From the NCBI GenBank assembly GCA_016901395.1, contig JAEAMQ010000024.1, forward strand, positions 84,682 to 148,681: DNA of 64,000 bases, given 5' to 3'. This DNA is from Prevotella sp. (GTDB lineage: Bacteria; Bacteroidota; Bacteroidia; Bacteroidales; Bacteroidaceae). The position numbers and the translations under genes are program-made. This document shows, in pieces, positions 18,092 through 25,940 of this stretch. Numbering within the stretch: position 1 is the first letter of the stretch; each line of letters begins with the position of its first letter. The notes under the pieces were generated by a model. That model was given only the letters and a program-made list of their open reading frames with translations. It made no database searches and was not told the DNA's origin.

Positions 18092-18145
18092 CGTATTAAA
18101 TAATTAATATTTTTCACGTTTATCTTCCCCCAATCCTCATTCAAA

Positions 18146-18201
18146 AATCCTCACCCTTCATCCATCATCATTCGTCATTCCTCGTTCCACGCTCCGCATT
18201 C
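18146..18201. repeat. Heptamer array covering the 3' end of the GT1 gene
   Basis: Eight 7-bp units run without indels from 18146 to 18201, most ending TTC on the plus strand (for example ATCATTC, GTCATTC, CTCGTTC, CGCATTC). The GT1 stop codon (18175-18177) lies inside, so the repeat encodes the last residues of GT1 and continues into the gap before GT9. Confidence 0.8.
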
Positions 18202-19329
18202 GCGATATTCCTGCATCATCTCGCGGGCGATATCGTTGTTTTCGAAGCGTCTCACATAGGCCCTGCTACGCCCCACCGCCTCACGGCATAGCTCCGGATG
18301 GTCGAGATACTGACTCACAGCCTCGGCCATCGCGTGCTCGTTGTCGGGGTCGATATAGATGCAATCGCGGCCGCCGGCTTCCTCCAGACACGACCCTGTG
18401 GCCGCCACTACGGGCAGACCGCTCTGTATAGCCTCGATGATGGGGATGCCGAAACCCTCGTAGCGCGACGGATAGACAAACACCCGTGCCCCCTGATAGA
18501 GGGCGGGCAGATCGTCGTTGGGGATGCCGTGGAGCAGATGGATGCGACGTGAGAGGCCGTTGCGCTCAGCATAGTCGGTCACCAGACGGGTGTAGTCGGT
18601 CTTGCGGCCGATGGCCACGAGATGCACCCGCTCTGGCAACAGGCTCAGTGCTTTCACTGCCAACAGCAGATTTTTGCGCTCCTCGATACTTCCCACGTTG
18701 AGGATATAGCAGTCGGTGAGCCCGTACTTGCGCCGGATAGCCTCGATCACAGGCTGCTCCACGGTCTTTGCAAAAGCCCGTCCGCAACTTTGATACACCA
18801 CGTCGATACGCTCACGGGGGTAGTTGGAATAGTGGAGAATGTCGCGCTTGGTACACTCGCTGATAGCCACGATGCGGTCGGCCTCACGCAGTGTGCGCTG
18901 GAATTTACGCTTATAGAGTTGCACGTCGACCCATTTGTAATACTCCGGATGGCGCAGAAATATAAGATCGTGTATGGTGACGAGCGTGCGGATGCCTGCC
19001 TTGCGGATGCCCGCCGGCAGTTCGCCCGACAGCCCGTGGTAGAGAGGAATGCCGTCGCGCACCAAGTCGGCCACCATTCCGCGCGTCCGCCACAGGTCTT
19101 GCATGAAGCGATGGGAATGTCCCGAATAGACAAACTCCACGCGGTCGCTCTCTTCCACCTGATGACGGAGGTCGTCGCGGCCCTCGTCGGGGGCGTAGAG
19201 ACGCATGCAAGGACCGTCGGCGAGGGCCGATAGCGAGTTGACAAGCGTGCGCCCGTAGCTGCCCAAGCCTGTGCCGTTGCACACGATACGCTTGGCATCG
19301 AAACCGATGAGGAGGTTATTTTTATCCAT
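18175..19329 (-). CDS. Family 1 (GT4-type) glycosyltransferase
   Basis: The start is ATG 19329 (MDKNNLLIGFDAKRI); the frame is open further upstream but would run through the divergent gene and its promoter. The 384 residues form a GT-B enzyme: the N-terminal domain contains LYHGLSGELP and VTIHDLIFLRHPEYY, and the C-terminal domain NVGSIEERKNLLLAVKAL and VFVYPSRYEGFGIPIIEAI, with the E-x7-E motif of GT4. It is probably an LPS core or surface-glycan mannosyl- or glucosyltransferase. The C-terminal ECGAWNEE is encoded by the heptamer array, so this end is probably not functionally constrained. Its -7 element lies 8 bp before the ATG. It is the first gene of the GT1-GT9-GT2 operon. Confidence 0.92.
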   Translation of the reverse strand: MDKNNLLIGFDAKRIVCNGTGLGSYGRTLVNSLSALADGPCMRLYAPDEGRDDLRHQVEESDRVEFVYSGHSHRFMQDLWRTRGMVADLVRDGIPLYHGLSGELPAGIRKAGIRTLVTIHDLIFLRHPEYYKWVDVQLYKRKFQRTLREADRIVAISECTKRDILHYSNYPRERIDVVYQSCGRAFAKTVEQPVIEAIRRKYGLTDCYILNVGSIEERKNLLLAVKALSLLPERVHLVAIGRKTDYTRLVTDYAERNGLSRRIHLLHGIPNDDLPALYQGARVFVYPSRYEGFGIPIIEAIQSGLPVVAATGSCLEEAGGRDCIYIDPDNEHAMAEAVSQYLDHPELCREAVGRSRAYVRRFENNDIAREMMQEYRECGAWNEE

Positions 19330-19337
19330 AAGCTCTG

Positions 19338-19367
19338 CAAATATACAAAATAAAATATTTATCTTTG
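19338..19367. promoter_or_regulatory. Overlapping divergent promoters with near-leaderless transcripts
   Basis: The two start codons (19329 minus, 19372 plus) are separated by 42 bp. The minus-strand -7 TATATTTG is at 19338-19345, with a TTG 22 bp upstream that overlaps the plus-strand start region. The plus-strand -7 TATCTTTG is at 19360-19367, 4 bp before ATG. Polymerase probably cannot occupy both at once, and both mRNAs would start at or within a few bases of the initiation codon. Confidence 0.65.
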
Positions 19368-19371
19368 CAAC

Positions 19372-20145
19372 ATGTTGGAAGAAAATAAGATATCCGTTGT
19401 CATCAATACCTACAACGCTGAGCGACATCTCCGGGAAGTGCTCGAAGCGGTAAAGTGGTTTGACGAAACCGTGGTCTGCGACATGGAGAGCACCGACTCC
19501 ACCGTGTCTATCGCACGGCAATACGGTTGTCGGGTGGTGACATATCCCAAGGGAGACAGCGTCTGTGCTGAACCCGCCCGTACATTTGCCATCCAAAGCG
19601 CTACGTCGAAATGGGTGTTGGTGGTCGATGCCGACGAAATCGTAACCCCCGAACTGCGCCAATATCTCTACCGTCGCATTGCTGAGGCCGACTGTCCGGA
19701 GGGTCTTTACATTCCCCGTCGCAACCGGTTTATGAACCGTCTCAAGGCAGGACGGCTGAGAGACTTCCAACTTCGATTCTTCATCCGCGAGGGAACGGTG
19801 TGGCCGCCCTATGTGCACACCTTTCCACAGGTCAATGGACGGGTAGAGAAGATAGAGCATGCGGGGCGTGAGGTGTGCTTTGTCCATCTGGCTGAGAACA
19901 CGCTCCACGAGGTGATGCAGAAGACCAACGACTACACCGACGGCGAGGTGGCCAAGAAGTCGCACAAGCATTATGGCATCGGGGCATTGTTATGGCGACC
20001 TGTGTGGCGGTTTTTCAAATCCTATTTCATGGATGGTAACATCCGCAACGGACTTACAGGCTTCATTGAGAGCAGCGTGGCCGGCATCTATCAGTTTCTG
20101 ATGGTGGCCAAGATGTTGGAGCAACGCATGAAAGACCGACACTAA
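19372..20145 (+). CDS. Family 2 glycosyltransferase, WaaE/KdtX-like
   Basis: The 257-residue protein begins ISVVINTYNAERHLREVLEAV with CDMESTDSTVSIA, then the metal site VVDADEIVTPEL (about residue 83). The remainder (RNRFMNRL..RDFQLRFFIREGTV) matches the LPS core beta-glucosyltransferase WaaE/KdtX group. The C-terminus has an amphipathic stretch (LLWRPVWRFFKSYFMDGNIRNG) likely to sit on the inner membrane. It is followed 11 bp later by an LPS-kinase-like gene, so both probably decorate the inner core. A -7 element ends 4 bp before the ATG. Confidence 0.9.
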   Translation: MLEENKISVVINTYNAERHLREVLEAVKWFDETVVCDMESTDSTVSIARQYGCRVVTYPKGDSVCAEPARTFAIQSATSKWVLVVDADEIVTPELRQYLYRRIAEADCPEGLYIPRRNRFMNRLKAGRLRDFQLRFFIREGTVWPPYVHTFPQVNGRVEKIEHAGREVCFVHLAENTLHEVMQKTNDYTDGEVAKKSHKHYGIGALLWRPVWRFFKSYFMDGNIRNGLTGFIESSVAGIYQFLMVAKMLEQRMKDRH

Positions 20146-20156
20146 AAACCATCCTC

Positions 20157-20900
20157 ATGAAGACAATCCTTTCACCGGAATACATCCACCAAACAGCATT
20201 TATCCATCAGATTCCCCACCTGTTCGCATTGGGTGAGGGTACGTTGCTGTGGCAGGGGCGCAACGAGATACGCTCGTTTGACCACGATGGCAGGACGATG
20301 GTGGCCAAGCATTTCAAGGCGCTCAACGTGTTCAAAAGATGCTATTACACCCTCTTTCGGAAGAATAAGGCCCTGCGGTCGTTCGAGAACGCGGCACGGC
20401 TGCGTCAACGCGGCTTCTCCACACCCCACGAGATAGCCTATATCGAGGTGCGCAAGGGTGGATGGGTGAGTGATATCTACTATGTCTGCGAGTACAACCG
20501 TCGACGCCCTCTGGCCGAAATGCTCACTGCGGGCGACGATTTCGACCGGGCACTGACGGCTGATTTCGCCCAATATGTGGCCCGACTCCACAGCGAGGGC
20601 ATCGTCCACCACGACCTGAACAATACGAATGTGACCTGTGAAGCTACCGGTCAGCACCACGACTTTACGCTCATCGACATCAACCGCATGACGTTCTACC
20701 CCCATGAGGTGCCGCTGGGCGAGAGCCTGCGCAATCTGACGCTGTTCTCAGACGACTGTCCGCAGTTTCGCTTCTTCCTCAGAGAGTATGTCGAAGCGCG
20801 CGGACTTTCCGAATCAGTCTACGACGATGCGTTGAAAATCAAGGCTTCACACGACCGCCATTGGCATCGCAAGAAGCGCTTCCTTCATCCTTTGCGATAG
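20157..20900 (+). CDS. Lipopolysaccharide core kinase (InaA/WaaP/KdkA-like)
   Basis: The 247-residue protein has a eukaryotic-type kinase fold. Lys51 (VAKHF) is the ATP-binding lysine, Asp153 and Asn158 in HHDLNNTN form the catalytic loop, and Asp174 in LIDIN is the metal ligand, as in the Kdo/heptose kinase family. These enzymes phosphorylate Kdo or heptose of the LPS inner core. Bacteroidetes commonly carry a single phosphorylated Kdo, so KdkA activity is a reasonable guess. It lies 11 bp downstream of the WaaE-like gene. Confidence 0.88.
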   Translation: MKTILSPEYIHQTAFIHQIPHLFALGEGTLLWQGRNEIRSFDHDGRTMVAKHFKALNVFKRCYYTLFRKNKALRSFENAARLRQRGFSTPHEIAYIEVRKGGWVSDIYYVCEYNRRRPLAEMLTAGDDFDRALTADFAQYVARLHSEGIVHHDLNNTNVTCEATGQHHDFTLIDINRMTFYPHEVPLGESLRNLTLFSDDCPQFRFFLREYVEARGLSESVYDDALKIKASHDRHWHRKKRFLHPLR

Positions 20901-20962
20901 TTGCTGCCAATGGAGACAATTGGTCTGTAGGCAGCAGGATTTCCCCAATTTTATGATGAAAG

Positions 20963-20999
20963 GTATCGGTCTACCACCTGTTTTGTGGTAGATTGATAC
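20963..20999. terminator. Hairpin between convergent kinase and acyltransferase genes
   Basis: GTATC..TCTACCAC (20963-20977) pairs with GTGGTAGA..GATAC (20985-20999) around a T-rich loop. It is followed on the plus strand by TGTCTCCCTAAAAAAT, a poor T-tract; it may serve either strand. Confidence 0.55.
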
Positions 21000-21041
21000 G
21001 TGTCTCCCTAAAAAATATTGAATAATTCTGCCAGGAACAGA

Positions 21042-21977
21042 TTATCCCTGAGCAGTCAGATCTTTCTCTATCACTTTTCCATGGCTCACGGAGAAACGCC
21101 GGTCGAATTCCTCCCGCGTGCGCTTCCAGCGGTTATGGGTCCAGAGATAGGGCACGGGGTCACGCTGGATAGCCTCTTCAAGCAATTGGAAGAAACGCCG
21201 CGTGATCTCAAATTCGGGCAAGCTGTTGGGCTCGTCGGTGATGAGTCGGTAGGTCACATGGTAATATCCGCGGCGCGGACGTGTCATCTCCACGAAATAA
21301 ACCACGTCGTTCATCTTCCTCATGATGCGCTCGGCACCGGTGAAGACGGGTGTTTCGTGATGGAGAAAAGGTAGCCAGCAATGGATGTTTTGCCACTTCG
21401 GGGCTTGGTCGGCGATATACCCCGTAAGGCTCCGGATCCCTTCCCGCTTCCATGTCACAAGCTGACGGAGGATGTCGCGCTTAGGCACGGGGATGGCATT
21501 GGGCGGATAAGACCTGATCTGGAAAAACAGATGGTCGAACGCCTTGCTGTGCAACGGGTCATAGATGAGGCATTGCCGACGTGTCGGCTCCATGTCATAG
21601 CCCACGTGCGACAGCCATTCCCAGTTGCAATAATGGCCGAGGATGGCTGCCGTGTTGCGTCCCTGACGATACCATTCCTCGTGATCGGCCGAATTGGTGA
21701 TGATAAGTCGGCGACGCAACTCGCTCTTACTGATGCTCAACAGCTTCACCGCCTCAAAGAAATAATCACAGAACCAATGATAGAATCCACGCTCAATACG
21801 CCGGATCTCGGCTTCATCCTTTTCGGGAAAAGCTGATGAAAGGTTGTTTCTCACGATTTTCCGGCGATAGCCAATGACCCTGTAGACAAAGAAATACTCT
21901 ATGTCTGACAGCGCGTAGAGCACCCAAAAGGGTAGCAGTGAAAGCGCGTAGAAGAGATAATATACGAGTTTTGTCAA
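21042..21977 (-). CDS. Lipid A biosynthesis acyltransferase (LpxL/HtrB family)
   Basis: The 311-residue protein has an N-terminal membrane anchor (YYLFYALSLLPFWVLYALSD), then the H-x4-E catalytic motif His115-Glu120 in GHYCNWE, a block with DQAP and a third block with FFQLLEEAIQRDP and WTHNRWKR. This is the LpxL family, which adds secondary acyl chains to lipid A at the inner membrane. It is the last gene of the minus-strand series miaB - ABC exporter - DUF2007 - acyltransferase, which pairs a lipid A modifying enzyme with an MsbA-like flippase. The gap upstream is filled by an octamer repeat. Confidence 0.93.
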   Translation of the reverse strand: MTKLVYYLFYALSLLPFWVLYALSDIEYFFVYRVIGYRRKIVRNNLSSAFPEKDEAEIRRIERGFYHWFCDYFFEAVKLLSISKSELRRRLIITNSADHEEWYRQGRNTAAILGHYCNWEWLSHVGYDMEPTRRQCLIYDPLHSKAFDHLFFQIRSYPPNAIPVPKRDILRQLVTWKREGIRSLTGYIADQAPKWQNIHCWLPFLHHETPVFTGAERIMRKMNDVVYFVEMTRPRRGYYHVTYRLITDEPNSLPEFEITRRFFQLLEEAIQRDPVPYLWTHNRWKRTREEFDRRFSVSHGKVIEKDLTAQG

Positions 21978-21985
21978 TGCGTTTG

Positions 21986-22097
21986 GTGAGTTGGCGGGGT
22001 GGTGTGGTAGTGAGTTGGTGGGGTGGTGGGGATGGTTTGTTGGTTTGTTGGCGGGTTGGAGTGGTGTTGAGTTGGGTTGTTAGTGGGGTGGATTGGG
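21986..22097. repeat. Octamer-period G/T-rich array
   Basis: About fourteen 8-bp units run in one phase, from GTGAGTTG (21986) to GGATTGGG (22090), for example GTGAGTTG, GTGGGGTG, GGTTTGTT (twice) and GGCGGGTT. The plus strand is almost pure G and T, the minus strand pure C and A. It starts 8 bp upstream of the acyltransferase start codon, so it forms a C/A-rich unstructured leader in the mRNA. Confidence 0.8.
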
Positions 22098-22133
22098 GCG
22101 AGGAAGCGATGGCATCAGGACCGGAAGGTCGGG

Positions 22134-22355
22134 CTATCGGTTAGCCATGATGTCGTCGGCGATATCCTTTGCCCGTGCCTCGTCTTTCTCAAAGACCCGG
22201 ATGGCGTAGCCCGGGAAGGGACCATAACCGCCGTTCACACCCGTGATGGTCTGGTCAATCACCATGCTGGAGATGTCATTCTCAGCAAGAGTCTGCTTGA
22301 TTACTTCTGCGATAAAGGGGTTGTCGCAGGTAATGATGGTCTTTAGGTTTTCCAT
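22134..22355 (-). CDS. DUF2007 (putative signal-transducing protein) small protein
   Basis: The 73-residue cytoplasmic protein reads LKTIITCDNPFIAEVIKQTL, then GYAIRVFEKDEARAKDIADD. It matches the DUF2007 family, an alpha/beta sandwich related to PII-like folds with no proven role. In Bacteroidales it commonly sits next to lipid and envelope genes. It lies 30 bp after the ABC exporter gene and is co-transcribed with it. Length is complete for the family. Confidence 0.8.
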   Translation of the reverse strand: MENLKTIITCDNPFIAEVIKQTLAENDISSMVIDQTITGVNGGYGPFPGYAIRVFEKDEARAKDIADDIMANR

Positions 22356-22385
22356 AATGTAGCGTGTTACTGTTGATATTCGGGG

Positions 22386-24242
22386 TTATTGCTGCATGTC
22401 GTGCAGCTTTTTGTAGTAGCCGTTACGGGCGAGAAGTTCGTCGTGGGTGCCTCTTTCGACAATCCTTCCCTCATGGATGACACAGATTTCATCGGCATTC
22501 TTGATCGTCGACAGGCGGTGAGCGATGGCAATCGTGGTACGCGTCTTCATGAGTTTGAACAGCGCATCCTGCACCAATCGTTCGCTTTCGGTGTCGAGTG
22601 CCGACGTGGCCTCGTCGAGAATGAGTATCGGCGGATTCTTCAGTATGGCCCGGGCGATGCTCACCCGCTGTCGTTGGCCACCCGAAAGACGTCCGCCACG
22701 GTCGCCGATATTGGTGTCAAAGCCATGCTCCGACTCCATGATGAAGTCGTAGGCATTGGCGATTTTCGCCGCCCTCACCACGTCGTCCATCGTCGCATTG
22801 TCCACGCCGAAGGTGATATTATTATAGAAGGTGTCGTTGAAAAGGATGGCTTCCTGGTTCACATTGCCTATCAATCCGCGCAAATCGTGTATGCCAAGGT
22901 CTTTGACATTGATGTCGTCGATGCGCACTTCGCCCTCCTGCACGTCGTAATAACGGGGTATCAGGTCGACGAGCGTAGACTTTCCGCCACCGCTCTGACC
23001 CACCAACGCGATGGTTTTACCCTTGGGAATGACCAGGTCAACATCGCGCAGCACCCATTTCGGCTCCGTCTTTCCTTCCTCATCTGAGGAGGAATCGTAG
23101 GCAAAGGAGACGTGGCTGAACGCGATTTCATGATGAAAACCGTCGATGTGCACAGGCTTTTCGGGTTCGGTGATGGCCACCTCAGCCTTCAATATCTTGT
23201 CCACGCGCTCCATCGAAGCCAGTCCTTTGGGGATGTTGTAGCTGGCTTTGGAAAACTCTTTCAGCGGATTGATGATGCTGTAGAGCATCACCAGATAATA
23301 GATAAACGACGGACCGGAGAGGCTGTGATATTTCAACACGAGGATACCACCCACCCAAAGCACGATGACAATCATCAGCGTGCCGAGAAATTCGCTCATC
23401 GGGTGGGCCATTTGCTGACGGATATTCACCCGCATGATGTTGTCTCGGTAGTCGGAATTGACCTTGTCGAACCTGCGGTTCATTTTCTCCTCGGCCCCGA
23501 AAGCCTTGATAATGCGCAGTCCGCCGAGCGTCTCCTCCACCTGACTCATGGTGTCGCTCCACAGCGTCTGGGCCTTGATGCTGCGCTGTTTGAGCTTGCG
23601 TCCCACAAATCCCATGAACCAACCGAAGAGCGGAACAAACACAATGGTGAACACCGTGAGCTGCCAGTTGACATAGATGAGGGTCACAAAGTAGACAATA
23701 ATGAGTATGGGGTTCTTGAAAAGCATGTCGAGCGACGACATGATGCTGTTTTCTATCTCCTGCACATCGCCGCTCATGCGGGCAATGATGTCGCCCTTTC
23801 GCTCCTCGGAGAAGAAGCCGAGGTGGAGTGCATTGATTTTCTGATAGAGCTGATTGCGGATGTCACGCACCACGCCGGTGCGTATGGGGATGACCGTTGC
23901 CGAACTCAGGAAGTAGGCTCCGGTCTTCAAAAAGGTCATGAACGCGAGCAGCAGGCCGATGAGCAACAGCGTAGTGGTCTGCCCAAACTGCCCGATGAGC
24001 TGTTGCACCACATAGTTGGCATCGTTGCTCAACACGTCTTTGAAGTCGCCTTCGCCTATCATCATCAGTCGGGTGGCAGCCTGATGGTCGTCAGACTGAA
24101 ACAGTATCTGCAGGATGGGAATGAGCGCAGCAAAGGAGAATATATTCAATATTGCAGAGAGAATATTGAATACAACAGAGAGTACGAGGTACTTCTTGTA
24201 AGGAGGCAGAAACCTCCGCAACACTTGAATAAATTCCTTCAT
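22386..24242 (-). CDS. MsbA-like ABC exporter, fused membrane and ATPase domains
   Basis: The 618-residue half-transporter has six predicted membrane helices in residues 15-330 (first at LVLSVVFNILSAILNIFSFAAL). The ATPase domain follows: Walker A GQSGGGKST, Q-loop GNVNQEAILF, signature LSGGQRQR, Walker B ILILDEATS and a switch His in AIAHRLST. It would work as a homodimer in the inner membrane. Context with an LpxL-like acyltransferase makes lipid A-core flipping the best guess, but lipid or peptide export cannot be excluded. It lies 30 bp after miaB. Confidence 0.9.
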   Translation of the reverse strand: MKEFIQVLRRFLPPYKKYLVLSVVFNILSAILNIFSFAALIPILQILFQSDDHQAATRLMMIGEGDFKDVLSNDANYVVQQLIGQFGQTTTLLLIGLLLAFMTFLKTGAYFLSSATVIPIRTGVVRDIRNQLYQKINALHLGFFSEERKGDIIARMSGDVQEIENSIMSSLDMLFKNPILIIVYFVTLIYVNWQLTVFTIVFVPLFGWFMGFVGRKLKQRSIKAQTLWSDTMSQVEETLGGLRIIKAFGAEEKMNRRFDKVNSDYRDNIMRVNIRQQMAHPMSEFLGTLMIVIVLWVGGILVLKYHSLSGPSFIYYLVMLYSIINPLKEFSKASYNIPKGLASMERVDKILKAEVAITEPEKPVHIDGFHHEIAFSHVSFAYDSSSDEEGKTEPKWVLRDVDLVIPKGKTIALVGQSGGGKSTLVDLIPRYYDVQEGEVRIDDINVKDLGIHDLRGLIGNVNQEAILFNDTFYNNITFGVDNATMDDVVRAAKIANAYDFIMESEHGFDTNIGDRGGRLSGGQRQRVSIARAILKNPPILILDEATSALDTESERLVQDALFKLMKTRTTIAIAHRLSTIKNADEICVIHEGRIVERGTHDELLARNGYYKKLHDMQQ

Positions 24243-24272
24243 CGTCTAAAATTTCATGTCATCCCACCGTGA

Positions 24273-25658
24273 TTACGCCTCGACGGGTTCGCCAAAGAGC
24301 GTTGCCGATGAGCTGCCGGTAATCCTCACCTTCACAAATTCGCCGATATGGTGGTTGCCCTTGGCTATCACCACGGCCTTGTTTTGCTCCGTGCGGCCCA
24401 TGAGTTGTTCTCTGCTGCGCTTGGCAAAGCGCTCGATGAGTATCACAAACTCCTTGCCCTCGTCCTTCTTGTTCTGCTCGGCGCTGATCTCGGTCTGCAG
24501 TTTGATGAGTTCGTTCAGGCGCGCCACCTTCACCTCTTCGGGCACATTGTCGGGCAGATGCTTGGCCGCATACGTACCCGGACGCTCGCTATACTTGAAC
24601 ATGAAGGCTGAGTCGAAGCCCACCTCACGCACCAGACTGAGTGTCTGCTGCTGGTCTTCCTCGGTCTCATTGTGGTAGCCCACGAAGATATCCGTGGTCA
24701 ATCCGCATCCGGGAATGATGCGCTTGATGGCCGCCACCTTGTCGAGATACTCCTCGCGGGTGTATTTTCGGTTCATCAGATGGAGTATCTTGTTGCTTCC
24801 GCTCTGTGCCGGGAAGTGGATATGGTTGCACAGATTGGGTTCGGCGGCAATGGCGTGGAGGATGTCTTCGGTCATATCCTCGGGGTTGGAGGTGGTAAAC
24901 CGCACCCGCATGTCGGGCACCGACTGTGCCACCAGGCGCAGCAATTCGGCAAACGAAGTGCCGTTTTCGGGTCGCTTGCCATTGGGCAGCAGACCGTAGC
25001 TGTTCACATTCTGCCCCAGAAGCGTCACTTCCTTAAATCCCTTGTCGTGCAGGTCGCGCACCTCTTTCAGTATGCTGTCCACGTCGCGGCTGCGCTCGCG
25101 GCCTCGGGTGTAGGGCACGATGCAGTAGTGGCAGAAGTTGTTGCAGCCACGCATGATACTCACAAATCCGCTGATGCGGTTGCCCCCGATGCGCTGCGGG
25201 ATAATGTCGCGGTAGGTTTCGGTGGTCGACAGGTTCACGTCTACCGCCGGCTGACCCAGCTCTACCGCCGCAATCATCTCGGGCAGATTGAGGTAGGCAT
25301 CGGGTCCGCACACCAGATTGGCGTGGTGGTTCTCCACCAAGTCGTCCTTGACACGTTCGGCCATACATCCGAGCACGCCCAGAATGGGGGTCAGGTGGGT
25401 TGATTTGTGATTTGTGATTTGTGAATTACGAGTTGCCTCTGCGCGCTTCCGCTGCTCGGCGTGAAGTGTGTCGAGGCGGTGGTAAATCTTGTTTTCGGCA
25501 TTCTCACGCACCGAACAGGTGTTGAGGAATATGGCGTCGGCCTCGGCTTCGTTGTCTGTCAGCTCGTAGCCGGCCATCTGCATGACCGATGCAACGACCT
25601 CTGAATCAGCGACATTCATCTGGCATCCGTAGGTCTCAATATATAATTTCTTACTCAT
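24273..25658 (-). CDS. miaB: tRNA-2-methylthio-N6-dimethylallyladenosine synthase
   Basis: This radical-SAM methylthiotransferase adds the methylthio group at A37 of tRNAs reading UNN codons. The 461 residues carry the N-terminal MTTase domain with cluster cysteines in YGCQMNVAD, LNTCSVREN and VLGCMAER, the radical-SAM motif CNNFCHYC, and a C-terminal TRAM domain. An unusual feature is about 13 polar residues (about 76-88, TRNSQITNHKSTH) just before ILGVLGCMAER, encoded by a 7-bp tandem repeat, where homologues normally have a short linker. The frame stays open, so the enzyme is probably functional. It is the first gene of an operon with the ABC exporter, with its -7 element at 25684-25691. 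Confidence 0.95.
   Translation of the reverse strand: MSKKLYIETYGCQMNVADSEVVASVMQMAGYELTDNEAEADAIFLNTCSVRENAENKIYHRLDTLHAEQRKRAEATRNSQITNHKSTHLTPILGVLGCMAERVKDDLVENHHANLVCGPDAYLNLPEMIAAVELGQPAVDVNLSTTETYRDIIPQRIGGNRISGFVSIMRGCNNFCHYCIVPYTRGRERSRDVDSILKEVRDLHDKGFKEVTLLGQNVNSYGLLPNGKRPENGTSFAELLRLVAQSVPDMRVRFTTSNPEDMTEDILHAIAAEPNLCNHIHFPAQSGSNKILHLMNRKYTREEYLDKVAAIKRIIPGCGLTTDIFVGYHNETEEDQQQTLSLVREVGFDSAFMFKYSERPGTYAAKHLPDNVPEEVKVARLNELIKLQTEISAEQNKKDEGKEFVILIERFAKRSREQLMGRTEQNKAVVIAKGNHHIGEFVKVRITGSSSATLFGEPVEA
25397..25431. repeat. Heptamer repeat inside the miaB coding sequence
   Basis: Five contiguous 7-bp units: GGGTTGA, TTTGTGA (three exact copies) and ATTACGA. They encode part of a polar insertion near miaB residue 80. 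The repeat resembles the heptamer arrays in intergenic DNA of this window. Confidence 0.85.
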
Positions 25659-25683
25659 GTTGGTTCTATTGCATTTAAGGTTG

Positions 25684-25691
25684 CAAAGTTA
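25684..25691 (-). promoter_or_regulatory. -7 element of the miaB operon promoter
   Basis: TAACTTTG on the minus strand, 26 bp upstream of the miaB start. No clear TTTG is seen at the expected distance. Confidence 0.5.
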
Positions 25692-25778
25692 CGAATAATA
25701 ATCCACATTCGCCGGGAAAGAGCGAGAAAATAAGTTTTCAGTGCCTTTTGACTGTAGCCCGTCTGGCTTCGCAGCCTG

Positions 25779-25870
25779 CCCCGTTTGCCAGAGGGGCTTT
25801 GTCAAGGCGTCCCCACGGCTTGGGGACATTGGTCCCAGGGGCTGGGAATGGTGTTCCCACGCTGTGGGAC
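25779..25870. repeat. Array of short GC-rich hairpins, spacing about 22 bp
   Basis: Consecutive self-complementary units: GCCCC..GGGGC near 25779-25797, GTCCCC..GGGGAC from 25809, GTCCCA..TGGGA from 25832 and GTTCCCAC..GTGGGAC from 25853. The last three start 23 and 21 bp apart. The region has no reading frame of note and lies between the miaB promoter and the terminator of the PAP2 operon. Confidence 0.6.
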
Positions 25871-25883
25871 TACGCTCAAAAGC

Positions 25884-25919
25884 TACAAAAAAAACACCGC
25901 AAACCGGATGTTTGCGGTG
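25884..25919 (-). terminator. Terminator of the toxin-antitoxin / SDR / PAP2 operon
   Basis: CACCGCAAAC (25895-25904) pairs with GTTTGCGGTG (25910-25919) around a 5-nt loop. On the minus strand it is followed by a run of T (the A run at 25887-25894 on the plus strand), 22 bp after the PAP2 stop. Confidence 0.9.
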
Positions 25920-25940
25920 CGTATAGATTGGAAACGGAGG

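Noticed and set aside
19330..19971. N-terminal extension of the GT1 frame by 214 codons
   Set aside because: It would run through the divergent GT2 gene and both promoters; the GT-B fold starts normally at MDKNNLLIGF.
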